Assembly (NCBI GenBank): GCA_964624825.1
Contig: CAZUYD010000006.1
Location: 1 to 64,000 of the forward strand
DNA: 64,000 nt
Direction of reading: 5' to 3'
Source of the DNA: Enorma sp964624825
Lineage (GTDB): Bacteria; Actinomycetota; Coriobacteriia; Coriobacteriales; Coriobacteriaceae
Numbering within the stretch: position 1 is the first letter of the stretch; each line of letters starts with the position of its first letter. Position numbers and translations under genes: made by a program. The notes below the pieces were generated by a model. That model saw only the letters and a program-made list of their open reading frames with translations, was not told where the DNA came from and made no database searches. Positions 1 through 8,734 of the stretch are shown piece after piece.

Positions 1-138
1 GTCTACCTTTTTCGCAACCAACACACCTGCATTTGAACAAACGTGCAGGTAGCTACTGGCTACGGCAGTGATTACCAGGCGTCTTGTTTGCCCGCACGCA
101 TTGCCGTGAGTGGCTGCAAATTCCAACAAATCGCCTCC

Positions 139-165
139 AGACCGCTGAACGGCGCTCAGCGGTCT
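139..165. terminator. Perfect 10-bp hairpin, terminator-like
   Basis: Arms AGACCGCTGA and TCAGCGGTCT enclose a 7-nt loop. Only TTTAG follows on the plus strand, so terminator function is uncertain. The gene it would serve is not in the window. Confidence 0.35.
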
Positions 166-218
166 TTAGTGTCCCTCAACTTCTGATAGGCAACTCTGTC
201 GCGTCGTTATCCCAGGCT

Positions 219-322
219 GCCGCACAGGCCACCGGAGGTTCATCTTTACATGCCGCGAAAAGTGCCTAAGGGAGGGCGCGTACGCCGCACAGGCCACCGG
301 AGGCTCATCTCTACATACCGCG
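219..322. repeat. Pair of 39-nt direct repeats, 65-nt pitch
   Basis: Positions 219-257 and 284-322 match at all but three positions; both start GCCGCACAGGCCACCGGAGG. The spacer is 26 nt. No coding role is evident. Confidence 0.7.
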
Positions 323-820
323 CAACGTGACCGGCACGGCGCGACGGCTCCAGCTCTCTGCGCCGCCCTCCGAAACGCGCAAAGCAACGCTGACGCATGC
401 GCGCATCGGGCGCGGCGGCCTCGGTAGACCTCCCCCATCCATACGTAATGGAACGGATGCTCTATTACTCATGCTATGACCGCACGGGTATCGGCGCGAT
501 CGAGCACGGAGCCCGAGTCCGGACAATCGTCAGATGTTTTCGTTGTACGAAAACGTGATGCTGCTATGTCAAACCAGGAAATGGGAACTGTGTGCTCAAT
601 GGACGGGGAGGGAACTATCATCCCCTGCGCGTTGAAGCACGGCTGTTCAAAGAGGAAATCCTAAGCGCATGGAGAAACCCCAGCGCGCCTCCACGGCGCG
701 GTTTCCTCAGCAAGCCTGCGGCTGCGGCTCAAAATGGTGCCTGCCACGAACGCTCGAACAGGCTCCTCATCCCTATAGACGAATAGATGGGCGCCAAAGC
801 GGGCTATAGGCCAAAAGTGC

Positions 821-923
821 GTCCGGTCTACCCTTCTTTTTGCAGGTAGACATACGCCACCGCGCTGGCATGCGCGGTGCGTTACAGTCCGGCCTACCCT
901 TCTTTTTTGCAGGTAGACATACG
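821..923. repeat. Pair of 36/37-nt repeats with internal inverted repeat
   Basis: Copies at 821-856 and 887-923 differ by one substitution and one extra T. In each, TCTACC or CCTACC at the left pairs with GGTAGA at the right around a pyrimidine-rich loop, so each copy can form a small hairpin. A related but diverged sequence opens the window. Confidence 0.7.
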
Positions 924-974
924 AACCTGCGTCCAGCAGTTGAGTCGCGCCGAAGCGCACAGAACAAGCCGGTT

Positions 975-1010
975 AAAAAAGGCGGCCGAGCATCAAAGCT
1001 CGGCCGCCTT
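975..1010 (-). terminator. Rho-independent terminator of the SurA-like gene
   Basis: A 13-bp perfect stem (979-991 with 998-1010, loop 992-997) is followed on the minus strand by a run of T residues (complement of 975-980). It lies 6 bases past the stop of the upstream minus-strand gene. Confidence 0.9.
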
Positions 1011-1015
1011 CCATA

Positions 1016-2236
1016 TTAGGCGTAGAGGCCGTAAAGGGTCACGTTCGCATCGGCAAAGAGGCCGTTGGCAAACGCCGTCCACGTCTCGGAGGCCTCGGTA
1101 TAGGCGGTCTGATACTCCTGATACGCCACGTAGTACGCAATCATCGCCTGCTCGTAGGTGGCGGAATCGGCCGTGAAGTCCTCGTCGGCGAGTGCTGCGT
1201 AGTACGCTCCGTCCTCGGATGCCCAGGTGCCGGTCTCGCTATCCCACTCATCACCAGCCAGCTCGATGATGTACTCCGCATACTCCTCGGAAGCGGTGGT
1301 CGTATCCCCGTCTTCGGGCTCGTCGGGTGCCATCGGCGTGGTCAGATCCGACGCATCGGGAACGATCTGCTCATAAAGCTTTTGGATGATGGCGTTCTCG
1401 CGCACGATCTCCTGCGCCTGCTCCTCGCTCACGCCATACTGCGTGGCGAGCGTTTCGTAATCCGAGCTCCCGAGTATCGATTCAGCGTACTCGTCCACTT
1501 CGTCATCCGACACCTCGATGCCGCGCGCCGTGGCCTCATCCACCATGATCTGATTGCGAATTATGGCGATGATTTCGGTCGCCGAGGGCACGGTATACGT
1601 GCCGTCATCGTTTTGAACGGTTTCGAGGCTATATTCGGCTTCGATGGCTTCGCGCACGGTAATGCTGTACTCACTGCCGTCATAGGTGTACTCAGCGATT
1701 ACCGAATCGAGTTCATCCTCTTCGACCGTGATCGAGCTCGTGCCCTTGCCGGACGCGCCGATGATACCGCTGCCGAACGCGTAGCCAGCGATAGCCGCGA
1801 CAACCACCGCGATGACGAGGATCGCGGCAAAGATGCCCTTGTTGAGAGATGCGGGGCGATGCGGGTCGTCGTCTGCAGCGTCGAGATCGTCGTCTCCGCC
1901 GTCTCCTCCGTCTCCGCCGCCCGAGGCATTATCGTCGGTATCGTCATCCGAGCCATCGTCGCCGTCATCATCACCCGTGCCGTCACCAGGCTCATCGAAA
2001 CGATCGGGCTCGGCTGCACCCTTTTCGCTCAACGCGTCGAACCGCGCGCCGGCTTGTTCGTCATCGTCCGGGGTGTCCGCATCGTCCGACGTTTTGGCAA
2101 TCTCTTTAGCCGACTTACCAGAAACGAGCTCAACGTCGCTTTCGGGCAGGTCATCCGGCACGTCGGAACGCTCGATAACTTCGATGCCCTCTATAACCTC
2201 ATGCTCGGCTTCTTCCTTCTTCAGGATTAAACCCAT
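1016..2236 (-). CDS. Membrane-anchored SurA N-domain-like protein
   Basis: A 406-residue protein likely to act as an extracytoplasmic chaperone or foldase-like factor. Residues 1 to about 130 are strongly acidic (runs of Asp and Gly). One membrane segment follows (about 133-160, IFAAILVIAVVVAAIAGYAF), then an extracytoplasmic helical region resembling the SurA/PrsA N-terminal domain (IIAIIRNQIMVDEATARG, VSEEQAQEIVREN). No parvulin catalytic domain is visible, so isomerase activity is not expected. The start at 2236 has AGAGGA 8 nt upstream, and a strong terminator follows the stop. The long acidic cytoplasmic leader is unusual. Substrate and partners are unknown. Confidence 0.7.
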   Translation of the reverse strand: MGLILKKEEAEHEVIEGIEVIERSDVPDDLPESDVELVSGKSAKEIAKTSDDADTPDDDEQAGARFDALSEKGAAEPDRFDEPGDGTGDDDGDDGSDDDTDDNASGGGDGGDGGDDDLDAADDDPHRPASLNKGIFAAILVIAVVVAAIAGYAFGSGIIGASGKGTSSITVEEDELDSVIAEYTYDGSEYSITVREAIEAEYSLETVQNDDGTYTVPSATEIIAIIRNQIMVDEATARGIEVSDDEVDEYAESILGSSDYETLATQYGVSEEQAQEIVRENAIIQKLYEQIVPDASDLTTPMAPDEPEDGDTTTASEEYAEYIIELAGDEWDSETGTWASEDGAYYAALADEDFTADSATYEQAMIAYYVAYQEYQTAYTEASETWTAFANGLFADANVTLYGLYA

Positions 2237-2323
2237 ATCTAGAATCCTCTCGTATCGCCTGTATCCGAAACACGCTCCCCATCATATCGGTATGACGCGC
2301 AGCGCAATTCTTGTATCTTGCTT

Positions 2324-2425
2324 AACCATGAAGTGCACCCATACCGCAGGCACGGATGGCCTTCTGAGGTTCGTGAGCGTCGCGGGGAAACCATGAAGTG
2401 CACCCATACCGCAGGCACGGATGGC
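2324..2425. repeat. Two identical 37-nt repeats, 65-nt pitch
   Basis: Positions 2324-2360 and 2389-2425 are identical (beginning AACCATGAAGTGCACCCATA) with a 28-nt spacer. They sit in the 297-nt spacer between the dehydrogenase stop and the SurA-like start. No nearby gene explains them. Confidence 0.8.
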
Positions 2426-2533
2426 GCCGCAGCGCCGAGCTCACGGCGCGCATATGGGACGGGTGCGTCCGCCTTCTCCCCATCTCCTGCGACGCGTGCG
2501 CAGCAAAACCGCCCGCTTCGCAAACGGAGCTGG

Positions 2534-3616
2534 CTACAGATGCGCGATTACCGCATCCGCATATTCTTGCGTACCCGCAGCGCCGTCGCTGCATCCCGTC
2601 AGGGCGCGCCGAACATCGCCGGTCACCACGGTGCCCTCGGCAAGGGTTGCCTCGACCGCATGGCGCACGCGCTGCGCCGCCTCATGCTCACCCAGGTGGT
2701 CGAGCATGAGCGCTGCCGAGAGAATCTCTGCCGTGGGGTTTGCGATATCTCGCCCGGCGATATCTGGCGCCGACCCATGCGTCGCTTCGAACACGGCGCA
2801 GGAAGCGCCGATGTTCGCCCCCGGCGCCATGCCCAGCCCGCCGATGAGGCCGGCGCATAGATCGGACACGATATCGCCGTAGAGGTTCGGCAGCACGAGC
2901 ACGTCGAAGTCACCGGGATTCTGGACGAGCCCCATGCACGCCGCATCGACGATCTTGTCTTCGAATGCGATATCGGGATAGCTCGCCGCAACCTCGCGTG
3001 CGACGCGCAGGTACAGCCCGTCCGTCGCCTTCATGATATTCGCCTTGTGCACCGCGGTCACCTTGCGACGGCCGGCCGTGCGCGCATACTCGAAGGCCGC
3101 GCGCACGATGCGCTCGGTACCAGCCGCCGAGATGGGCTTGAGCGAGAGCGCCGACCCCTCACGGAAGGGCGTCATCCCCGCCGCCGTAACAAGCTGGCGA
3201 ATCTCAACAACCTGGGGGGCGTCCGCATCGAACTCGATGCCCGCATACAGATCCTCGGTGTTCTCGCGGAAAATGACCAGGTCGACATCGCGATAGCGAG
3301 AGCCATCGCCCGGCAGCGAATGGCAGGGGCGCACGCAGGAGTAGAGGTCGAACGCCTGGCGCAGCGCCACGTTCACGCTGCGAAACCCCGTCCCCACCGG
3401 CGTGGTGATGGGACCTTTTATGGCAACGCCGGTCTCGGCGATCGCGTCGAGCACCGGCTGGGGCAGCGGGGTGCCGTAACGCTCCATAACCGCGGCGCCG
3501 GCCTCGACGACCCGCCACGAGATCGCAACTCCCGTCGCGTCCACCACGCGACGCATGGCGCAGGTGATCTCTGGCCCTATGCCGTCCCCCGGGATGAGCA
3601 CAACATCATGCGCCAT
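2534..3616 (-). CDS. Isocitrate/isopropylmalate dehydrogenase family protein
   Basis: A 360-residue NAD(P)-dependent beta-decarboxylating dehydrogenase. It has the N-terminal LIPGDGIGPE, the substrate-binding RSVNVALRQAFDLYSCVRP (Ser-x-Asn-x-x-x-Arg as in isocitrate dehydrogenases), RENTEDLYAGIE, the Lys of VHKANIMK, the metal-binding Asp of NLYGDIVSDL and the cofactor loop EATHGSAPDIAG. RENTE rather than the isopropylmalate RELTGG favours isocitrate as substrate. Size suits NAD-type IDH. The start at 3616 was chosen over an in-frame codon at 3637 because GAGGAG lies just upstream of it. It begins 4 nt beyond the stop of the HEAT-like gene, suggesting co-transcription. Cofactor specificity is not decided. 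Confidence 0.85.
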   Translation of the reverse strand: MAHDVVLIPGDGIGPEITCAMRRVVDATGVAISWRVVEAGAAVMERYGTPLPQPVLDAIAETGVAIKGPITTPVGTGFRSVNVALRQAFDLYSCVRPCHSLPGDGSRYRDVDLVIFRENTEDLYAGIEFDADAPQVVEIRQLVTAAGMTPFREGSALSLKPISAAGTERIVRAAFEYARTAGRRKVTAVHKANIMKATDGLYLRVAREVAASYPDIAFEDKIVDAACMGLVQNPGDFDVLVLPNLYGDIVSDLCAGLIGGLGMAPGANIGASCAVFEATHGSAPDIAGRDIANPTAEILSAALMLDHLGEHEAAQRVRHAVEATLAEGTVVTGDVRRALTGCSDGAAGTQEYADAVIAHL

Positions 3617-3620
3617 GATG

Positions 3621-4343
3621 CTACTCCTCGTCGTCAAGGTCGTCGTCAGTCTTGGTCACGCGTGCGCGCTTCTTGGGCGCCTCGATGCGGAATCGCTTGG
3701 AGAGCATGTTGTAAATCTCGCTCGAGCGCGCCTTCAGATAGGCGCCCTTGCCGTTCTCAGCATCGAACTGCAAGCGCCCGGCAAGCTCTTTGGCCACATC
3801 GCCCGAGATCTTCCCTTGGGCGAACTCATGCAGGCATCCGAGCATATCGCGGTACTCGAGGTCACCGTGATAGCACTGAATCGCCTCGTCGAGGATGGGC
3901 CACACCTTCTTGGAACGGCCGCGCTCGGTGGCGCCCCACGCGGCCAGCATGCGAAATGCCGAAAGGCGAAGCGTCGCGGAAAGCTCATCGAACAGCGCCG
4001 TCTCCGCGCCCTCGTAGGCCGCCCCCACTTCCTTGGCGTGGCTCGGCACCAAAGCGGTGAGCGCCTCAAGGATCTCCCAACGGGTCTGCGCCTCGGGACG
4101 GTACAGCGCATCGATCATATCGGAGATATACGGGACGAGCATCTCGGGCTCACGCTGGGCGAGCAGCGCCACCACGCGCGCGGAGAATTGGCGCGTGCGC
4201 CGGCTCGAGCTGCTTAAATCTTCGACTACCGCTGCAAGCGCGGAATCATCTTGCTCGATTTGGGCGAGCTTCTCCATTTCCTGGGAATCGAGACCCTGCT
4301 CAATATGCTCCGCCATATCACCAAACCTCTTCTTGCTTGCCAT
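3621..4343 (-). CDS. HEAT-like helical repeat protein, function unknown
   Basis: A 240-residue, all-helical cytoplasmic protein. The middle (about 30-200) has repeated amphipathic helix pairs (SRRTRQFSARVVALLAQ, QTRWEILEALTALVP, ATLRLSAFRMLAAWG) typical of HEAT/armadillo scaffolds. The tail is basic then acidic (APKKRARVTKTDDDLDDEE). No catalytic motif was recognised. The gene abuts the downstream dehydrogenase (the stop at 3621 lies 5 nt from that start), so the two are probably one transcript. TAGGTAG precedes the start at modest strength. A role as adaptor or scaffold is only inferred from the fold. Confidence 0.65.
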   Translation of the reverse strand: MASKKRFGDMAEHIEQGLDSQEMEKLAQIEQDDSALAAVVEDLSSSSRRTRQFSARVVALLAQREPEMLVPYISDMIDALYRPEAQTRWEILEALTALVPSHAKEVGAAYEGAETALFDELSATLRLSAFRMLAAWGATERGRSKKVWPILDEAIQCYHGDLEYRDMLGCLHEFAQGKISGDVAKELAGRLQFDAENGKGAYLKARSSEIYNMLSKRFRIEAPKKRARVTKTDDDLDDEE

Positions 4344-4533
4344 AGACTACCTATATGGATTATTCATCCGTTGAATCGATCGCGCCGCCTGTCGTTTGTA
4401 ACAGACATCACACCGGGGCTGACTCATGTGCGTGCACCCGGCGGCGACGCGCCTCGCGCGCGCCTTCTCCCCCATATGACCCGACGGTAAACCCTCTGAA
4501 GGTGCTCAAGAGAACCAGGGTGACGAACAGGAG

Positions 4534-4743
4534 ATGGGTGCCGGACGCTCATGCGCCCTTACTCCTCGTGGTGGCCGTGGCAGCACTCNNNNNNNNNNNN
4601 NNNNNNNNNNNNNNNNNNNNNNNNNNNNNNNNNNNNNNNNNNNNNNNNNNNNNNNNNNNNNNNNNNNNNNNNNNNNNNNNNNNNNNNNATGGGTGCCGGA
4701 CGCTCATGCGCCCTTACTCCTCGTGGTGGCCGTGGCAGCACTC
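4534..4743. other. Scaffold gap (4589-4688) flanked by identical 55-mers
   Basis: Exactly 100 N residues separate two identical 55-base copies (4534-4588 and 4689-4743). That is expected when contigs from a k=55 de Bruijn assembly are scaffolded without merging their overlap. The real sequence probably has a single copy and no gap. The 55-mer covers the stop and last ten codons of the dehydrogenase below, so the left copy is a duplicate of that gene end. Upstream, 4344-4533 shows no gene. Confidence 0.9.
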
Positions 4744-5760
4744 GTGGCCATGTTCGTGGTTATGCCCATGGCAACACTCGCCGTGCTCGTGGCCATGTTC
4801 GTGGTCATGCCCGCAACCGCATTCGCCGTGCTCGTGCTGCTGCGTATAGCGCGACCAATCGAGCCCGGCAGCGGCTGCGTCAGCCTCCTCCTGGTAGAGC
4901 AGGGCGATCGCCTGAGTCCCCAGGTCGTCACCGCCGATGGCGCCGAGCATATCGTAGAGGGCGTAGGCGGTGTCTGCCCCGGGCAGGGCGATCTCGCGCT
5001 CTTCGGCCTCCTGGAGCCCCAACCCGATGTCCTTGATGAAGTGCTTCACCATGAATCCCGGCGCCCAGTCGCCCTCGAGCACTTTGGGCGCAAGCTGCTC
5101 CATCACGCCCGACGCGCCCGTGCCGGTCAAGATCATGGCGCGCGTCCGCTCCAAGTCGAGCCCGCTTTGCTGCGCGAGCGAGAGGGCATCTGCCATGCCG
5201 ACCATCGACGACGCGAGCGCGATCTGGTTGGCGAGCTTTGCCGACTGCCCCTTCCCCGCGCCATCGAAGCAGAAGATGCGCGACGTAAAGGTGTCGAGCA
5301 GGTCGCGCACGGGTTCGATGTCGTGCTCGGTCGCGCCGACGATAGCCGTCAATGTGCCCGCCTCGGCACCGACCTGCCCGCCCGTGACGGGGCAGTCGAA
5401 GGCGATCCGCTCGCTTACTGCGGCGGCTTCGGCGATATCGCGCGCCAGCGCAGGGGAACTCGTGGTGAGGTCGATCAGTATGGCACCGGGCTTCGATGCC
5501 GTGAGCAGCCCGCCGCTTGCCAGATACAGATCCTCGACATCCTCGGGGTAGCCCACCATGGTGAACACGACGTCTGCGCCAGCGACCGCCTCCGCGGGCG
5601 TCTCGGCAGCCACGGCGCCGCGCTCGACCAGGGGCTGCGCCTTGGACTGCGTGCGGTTATAGACCGTCAGGGGATAGCCCGCATCGAGGATATGCCCCGC
5701 GATGGGTGCCCCCATGATGCCGGTACCGATGAAAGCAACCGATTGCTTTGCCTTTGCCAT
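4714..5760 (-). CDS. NAD-dependent beta-hydroxyacid dehydrogenase with His/Cys-rich tail
   Basis: A 348-residue protein of the 3-hydroxyisobutyrate / tartronate semialdehyde reductase family. It has the Rossmann motif GTGIMGAPIAGHILDAG, the substrate loop DCPVTGGQVGAEAGTL, and the catalytic Lys in GQSAKLANQIALAS. The core ends near residue 305. The last 40 or so residues (after WSRYTQQ) are almost entirely His, Gly, Glu and Cys (HGECGCGHDHEHGHEHGECC and similar), a probable Ni/Zn/Co-binding tail absent from ordinary family members. The ATG at 5760 has AAGGAGG 10 nt upstream and is preferred to a GTG at 5769. The tail-coding DNA is repetitive and ends at the scaffold gap. Substrate unknown; the window also has a canonical GarR. 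Confidence 0.8.
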   Translation of the reverse strand: MAKAKQSVAFIGTGIMGAPIAGHILDAGYPLTVYNRTQSKAQPLVERGAVAAETPAEAVAGADVVFTMVGYPEDVEDLYLASGGLLTASKPGAILIDLTTSSPALARDIAEAAAVSERIAFDCPVTGGQVGAEAGTLTAIVGATEHDIEPVRDLLDTFTSRIFCFDGAGKGQSAKLANQIALASSMVGMADALSLAQQSGLDLERTRAMILTGTGASGVMEQLAPKVLEGDWAPGFMVKHFIKDIGLGLQEAEEREIALPGADTAYALYDMLGAIGGDDLGTQAIALLYQEEADAAAAGLDWSRYTQQHEHGECGCGHDHEHGHEHGECCHGHNHEHGHECCHGHHEE

Positions 5761-5881
5761 GAATACCACTCCTCCTTGCGGTGTGAACGGTGCGCCCTAC
5801 CCGTTAGAGCCGACCAAAACCTTGCCGTGAAGCGAAGCGCGGGCATGCCGCGAATCGCGCGCCTGCTCTTTGCCCCTGCTC

Positions 5882-6832
5882 TTAGTCGCGAACCTTCTTT
5901 GCAATGCGGTCGCTGAGCGACAACTTCTCTGCCCGGTTCTTGCCCCAGAAGATCAGCGCGACCATGCCCGGGCCCACATGCGCGCCGATGGTCGGTCCCA
6001 CCGAACCGCGAATGATGGTCAGATCGGAACAGCCTTCCTCCTTGCGCACCGCAGACTCGACCCAATCGCCATCCTTCTCGCAGTCGGCGGTGACGATCGT
6101 AAGGGGCATGCTCGGATCGAGCACATAGTTCTCTTTGAACGCCTTGATGAGCGCCTTGAGCGCCTTTTTGCGACCGCGGTTCACGCCCGTGAGCGTGAGC
6201 GATCCCGACAAATCGAACGAAAGGCTCGCCTTGATGTCGAGCCTGCTCGACAATTGCGCCGCCGCAGGAGGGATGCGCCCACCGGCCGCGAGCGAATCGA
6301 GGCTGTCGAGCGTGAAGTAACCATGTACGTACGTCTTTGCCTCGTCCGCCCATTCGGCAAGCTGCTTCGCCGTGAGCCCCGCCGCGCGCTGGCGCACCGC
6401 CTCGATCGCGAGCAACTCGCCACACGAGCACGGAAGCGCGTTGTCTACGACATAGAGCTCGAAATCTGGGTACTTCTCGCGAACCTCGTCTGCCGCGATG
6501 CACGCATGCTCGTAGCTCGAAGAGAGCGCCGAGGTAAACGCCAGATAGACAGTCGGCGTGCCTTCCTCAGCGCACTCCGTGAAGTATTCGAGGTAACGAC
6601 CGACCGATATGGCGGCAGTCGATGCCTTCACACCTGCGCGAATCTGATCGTAGAACCATTTGGGCGTCATCGATATCCAGATATCGTCCGCCTTCTCCTC
6701 GCCGTCGAGAATATAGGGAAACCCCAAGATGTCGACGTCAAGCGTCGCGGCGATTTCAGGGGTGAAGTCGCAGCACGTATCGACCGCGATGCGACAACGA
6801 TTAGCATACCGGTCAGATGTAGATGCGCTCAT
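5882..6832 (-). CDS. DegV family fatty-acid-binding protein
   Basis: A 316-residue DegV-type protein. Family members bind fatty acids and deliver them to fatty-acid kinase (FakA/FakB system in Firmicutes). The N-terminal domain begins IAVDTCCDFTPEIAATLDVD. The ligand-pocket segments ISVGRYLEYF and AFTSALSSSYEHA and the C-terminal GAHVGPGMVALIFWG are family hallmarks. It is slightly longer than typical (about 280). The ATG at 6832 has AAAGG 9 nt upstream; an upstream in-frame ATG at 6895 overlaps the HPF terminator and is less likely. No kinase partner is in the window. Cytoplasmic. Confidence 0.85.
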   Translation of the reverse strand: MSASTSDRYANRCRIAVDTCCDFTPEIAATLDVDILGFPYILDGEEKADDIWISMTPKWFYDQIRAGVKASTAAISVGRYLEYFTECAEEGTPTVYLAFTSALSSSYEHACIAADEVREKYPDFELYVVDNALPCSCGELLAIEAVRQRAAGLTAKQLAEWADEAKTYVHGYFTLDSLDSLAAGGRIPPAAAQLSSRLDIKASLSFDLSGSLTLTGVNRGRKKALKALIKAFKENYVLDPSMPLTIVTADCEKDGDWVESAVRKEEGCSDLTIIRGSVGPTIGAHVGPGMVALIFWGKNRAEKLSLSDRIAKKVRD

Positions 6833-6847
6833 CGGCAAGCCTTTCTC

Positions 6848-6878
6848 AAAAAAGCGGCCACCGCACCCGATGGCCGCT
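6848..6878 (-). terminator. Rho-independent terminator of hpf
   Basis: The stem AGCGGCCA/TGGCCGCT (6871-6878 with 6853-6860) is followed by five to six T residues on the minus strand. It sits between hpf and the degV start. Confidence 0.9.
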
Positions 6879-6907
6879 CGCCCACACGCATGCAATAGAC
6901 GTGTATT

Positions 6908-7495
6908 TTACTCGTCCAAGCTTTCTATTTTGGGCTTGATGATGCCATATCCACCATTCTTACGGTGATAGACCACATTGATAAGGCCGGTCAAGGAGTT
7001 TTCGAAGACATAGAAGTCGTGCCCGAGCAGATCGGTCTGAACCAACGCCTCCTCTTCAGTCATGGGCGTGATGTCGATAACCTTCTCGCGCACAAGCAGA
7101 TCGTCCTCTTCCTCCGCGGGGATGAGCAGGTCCGCCAAGTCATCGACGCGCGGTGCCGGAGCCACCTCGGCGGCCGAGGCGCCCTGCTGGCGATTGTCGA
7201 CGACCTTGGTCTTGAACTTGCGCAGCTGGCGCGTCACCTTATCTGCGGCCTGGTCGATGGCGGCATACATATCGGCACCGTGCTCGGCCACGCGAACCAC
7301 CGAACTGCGCACGCGCACCGTAACTTCGACGATGGCGGGCTCGGGAATCGAGGGGTTCTTCTCATACCGAAGCACGACGTCGGCGGTCATCGGCTCGATG
7401 TCGAACACCTTAAGCGCCGCGCCGACCTTCTCGTTCACATGTGCGCGCAGAGCATCGGTTACCGTGGTCTTACGTCCAGAGACCGTGATATCCAT
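6908..7495 (-). CDS. hpf: Ribosome hibernation promoting factor, long form
   Basis: A 195-residue long HPF. Such proteins bind the 30S decoding region and dimerise 70S ribosomes into 100S particles in stationary phase. The N-terminal S30AE domain (1 to about 105; MDITVSGRKTTVTDAL, YAAIDQAADKVTRQLRKFK) is joined by a linker to the C-terminal dimerisation domain (KVIDITPMTEEEALVQ, GHDFYVFENSLTGLINVVYHRKNGGYGIIKP). The length matches actinobacterial and firmicute long forms. TAGGAG precedes the start at good spacing. A clear terminator follows, so it is probably monocistronic. Confidence 0.97.
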   Translation of the reverse strand: MDITVSGRKTTVTDALRAHVNEKVGAALKVFDIEPMTADVVLRYEKNPSIPEPAIVEVTVRVRSSVVRVAEHGADMYAAIDQAADKVTRQLRKFKTKVVDNRQQGASAAEVAPAPRVDDLADLLIPAEEEDDLLVREKVIDITPMTEEEALVQTDLLGHDFYVFENSLTGLINVVYHRKNGGYGIIKPKIESLDE

Positions 7496-7804
7496 GAGCG
7501 CTCCTATCTATCCGGGGACAATATGTACTGTGCTTGTACCCATTCGTCCGCGTTGCTGACAAGCACCGTCCACAGAGCCGTGCGCGCCGTTTGTCGATGC
7601 CGCATTGCATGAAACGCGCGCTCGAACCCCGTGCCCTCAAGACGCCCTCGGCGCACCCCTCGCCATCGCGAGCCGCCTGCGGCCGCGCACGGCTACCGGC
7701 AGCGCAGGCAAAGGTGCGTCACTGAGCGCGCAGGCGCACGGCCATCAGGCAGCGCGCAGCGCCTCATCGTCGATACGGTACGGGCATCGCGCCGGAGCCG
7801 ATCC
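7496..7804. other. Intergenic, nothing recognised
   Basis: 309 bases between the hpf start and the stop of the binding-protein gene. It must hold the hpf promoter (minus strand), but I could not pick a convincing -35/-10 pair, RNA or repeat. Confidence 0.5.
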
Positions 7805-8734
7805 TTAGTCCAGACTGTTCATGTCGCCGCTGATCTGCTCATCGTCGCTATCCTCATCGGATGAAGACGACGAGGAAATGCTCACGCCCGAAATGAGCTC
7901 GCTTGAAAGGCTGAGCGGCGTGTCGCCATACCAAAGCGCATGAATCGCAGAGAGGGTGCCATCGGCAGAGATATTCTCGATCGCAGCGCCAACTTCCTCG
8001 ATGACCTCGGTCGCCGACGAGAGGTACGCGATCCCGTACGAGGTCGCCTCGCTGAGCGTGCCCAAAAAGCTCACGTTCTCGTATGAGCGAGCCAGGTATC
8101 CGCCGGCCGTCGCATCGCAGACGACGTAATCGACCTCGCCGGCCACAAGCGCCTCGAAGCACTCGTTGACGTTGCTGTAGGTGTTCGACGCCACCATGCC
8201 GGCGTTGGCGAGCACGTCTTGAGAGACGGATGCGTCCTGCACGCCGATGGTCGCGCTTTGCAACGTGGTTATCGAAACGCTCGCGGTCGTGGTATCGAGC
8301 GCGAACACCCCGGTCGCGTTCTGCAGGAACTCTCCATCGACGACGATCTCGTCGGACTCGTCGGCGGCGGTAGCGCCCAAGAAGATATCGGCTTCGCCCG
8401 AGGTAAGCGCATCTTCAGCTGAGGACGCGCTCACGAATGCGACCTCGAGCCCCAGCTCCTGCGCGAGCATGATCGCCACATCGATGTCATACCCCTCGAG
8501 GGCGTCTCCGGAGGTGCTCATCACCTGGGGCGCGTCGTCTGTGTCGAGCGCCACGGTCAACGTTCCCGCCTGCACGAGCGCGGAATCGTCAATGGCTTGC
8601 GTCGTCTCGGCCTGTTCGACCTCGGAAAGCGATGGCGTGGTGAGCGAGCAACCCGCCATGCCAAGAACCATCGTCGCCCCCGCAGCAGCAGCAACTGCCA
8701 CGCGTACTATCCGAGTCGCAAACCCGCGCGTCAT
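7805..8734 (-). CDS. Extracellular solute-binding lipoprotein, family 3 (amino-acid type)
   Basis: A 309-residue ABC-importer receptor anchored as a lipoprotein. The signal peptide (about 1-28, basic then Ala/Val-rich) ends in a lipobox-like LGMAGC. The family-3 fold follows: GTLTVALDTDDAPQVM, GYDIDVAIMLAQELGL, SGEADIFLGA, ATIGVQDASVSQDVL, CFEALVAGEVDYVVCD. The C-terminus is a Ser/Asp-rich extension. The ATG at 8734 has GAGG 6 nt upstream and places the signal peptide at the very start; longer in-frame starts would bury it. No permease or ATPase gene lies nearby, so it is an orphan receptor here. Ligand unknown. Confidence 0.85.
   Translation of the reverse strand: MTRGFATRIVRVAVAAAAGATMVLGMAGCSLTTPSLSEVEQAETTQAIDDSALVQAGTLTVALDTDDAPQVMSTSGDALEGYDIDVAIMLAQELGLEVAFVSASSAEDALTSGEADIFLGATAADESDEIVVDGEFLQNATGVFALDTTTASVSITTLQSATIGVQDASVSQDVLANAGMVASNTYSNVNECFEALVAGEVDYVVCDATAGGYLARSYENVSFLGTLSEATSYGIAYLSSATEVIEEVGAAIENISADGTLSAIHALWYGDTPLSLSSELISGVSISSSSSSDEDSDDEQISGDMNSLD

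Larger units (their letters stand above)
1..974. other. Non-coding stretch with short repeats
   Basis: I see no convincing gene here. Short open frames exist on both strands but none has a good ribosome site plus protein-like composition. The stretch holds a perfect 10-bp hairpin at 139-165, a 39-nt repeat pair (219-257 and 284-322) and a 36/37-nt repeat pair (821-856 and 887-923). Confidence 0.6.

Noticed and set aside
2324..2425. Two identical 37-nt repeats with a 28-nt spacer as a mini-CRISPR
   Set aside because: Only two repeats, no cas gene in the window, no dyad typical of CRISPR repeats, and similar-pitch pairs of unrelated sequence occur nearby.
4355..5916. Plus-strand frames running through the N gap
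   Set aside because: They translate the Ns and lie antisense to the dehydrogenase; artefacts.
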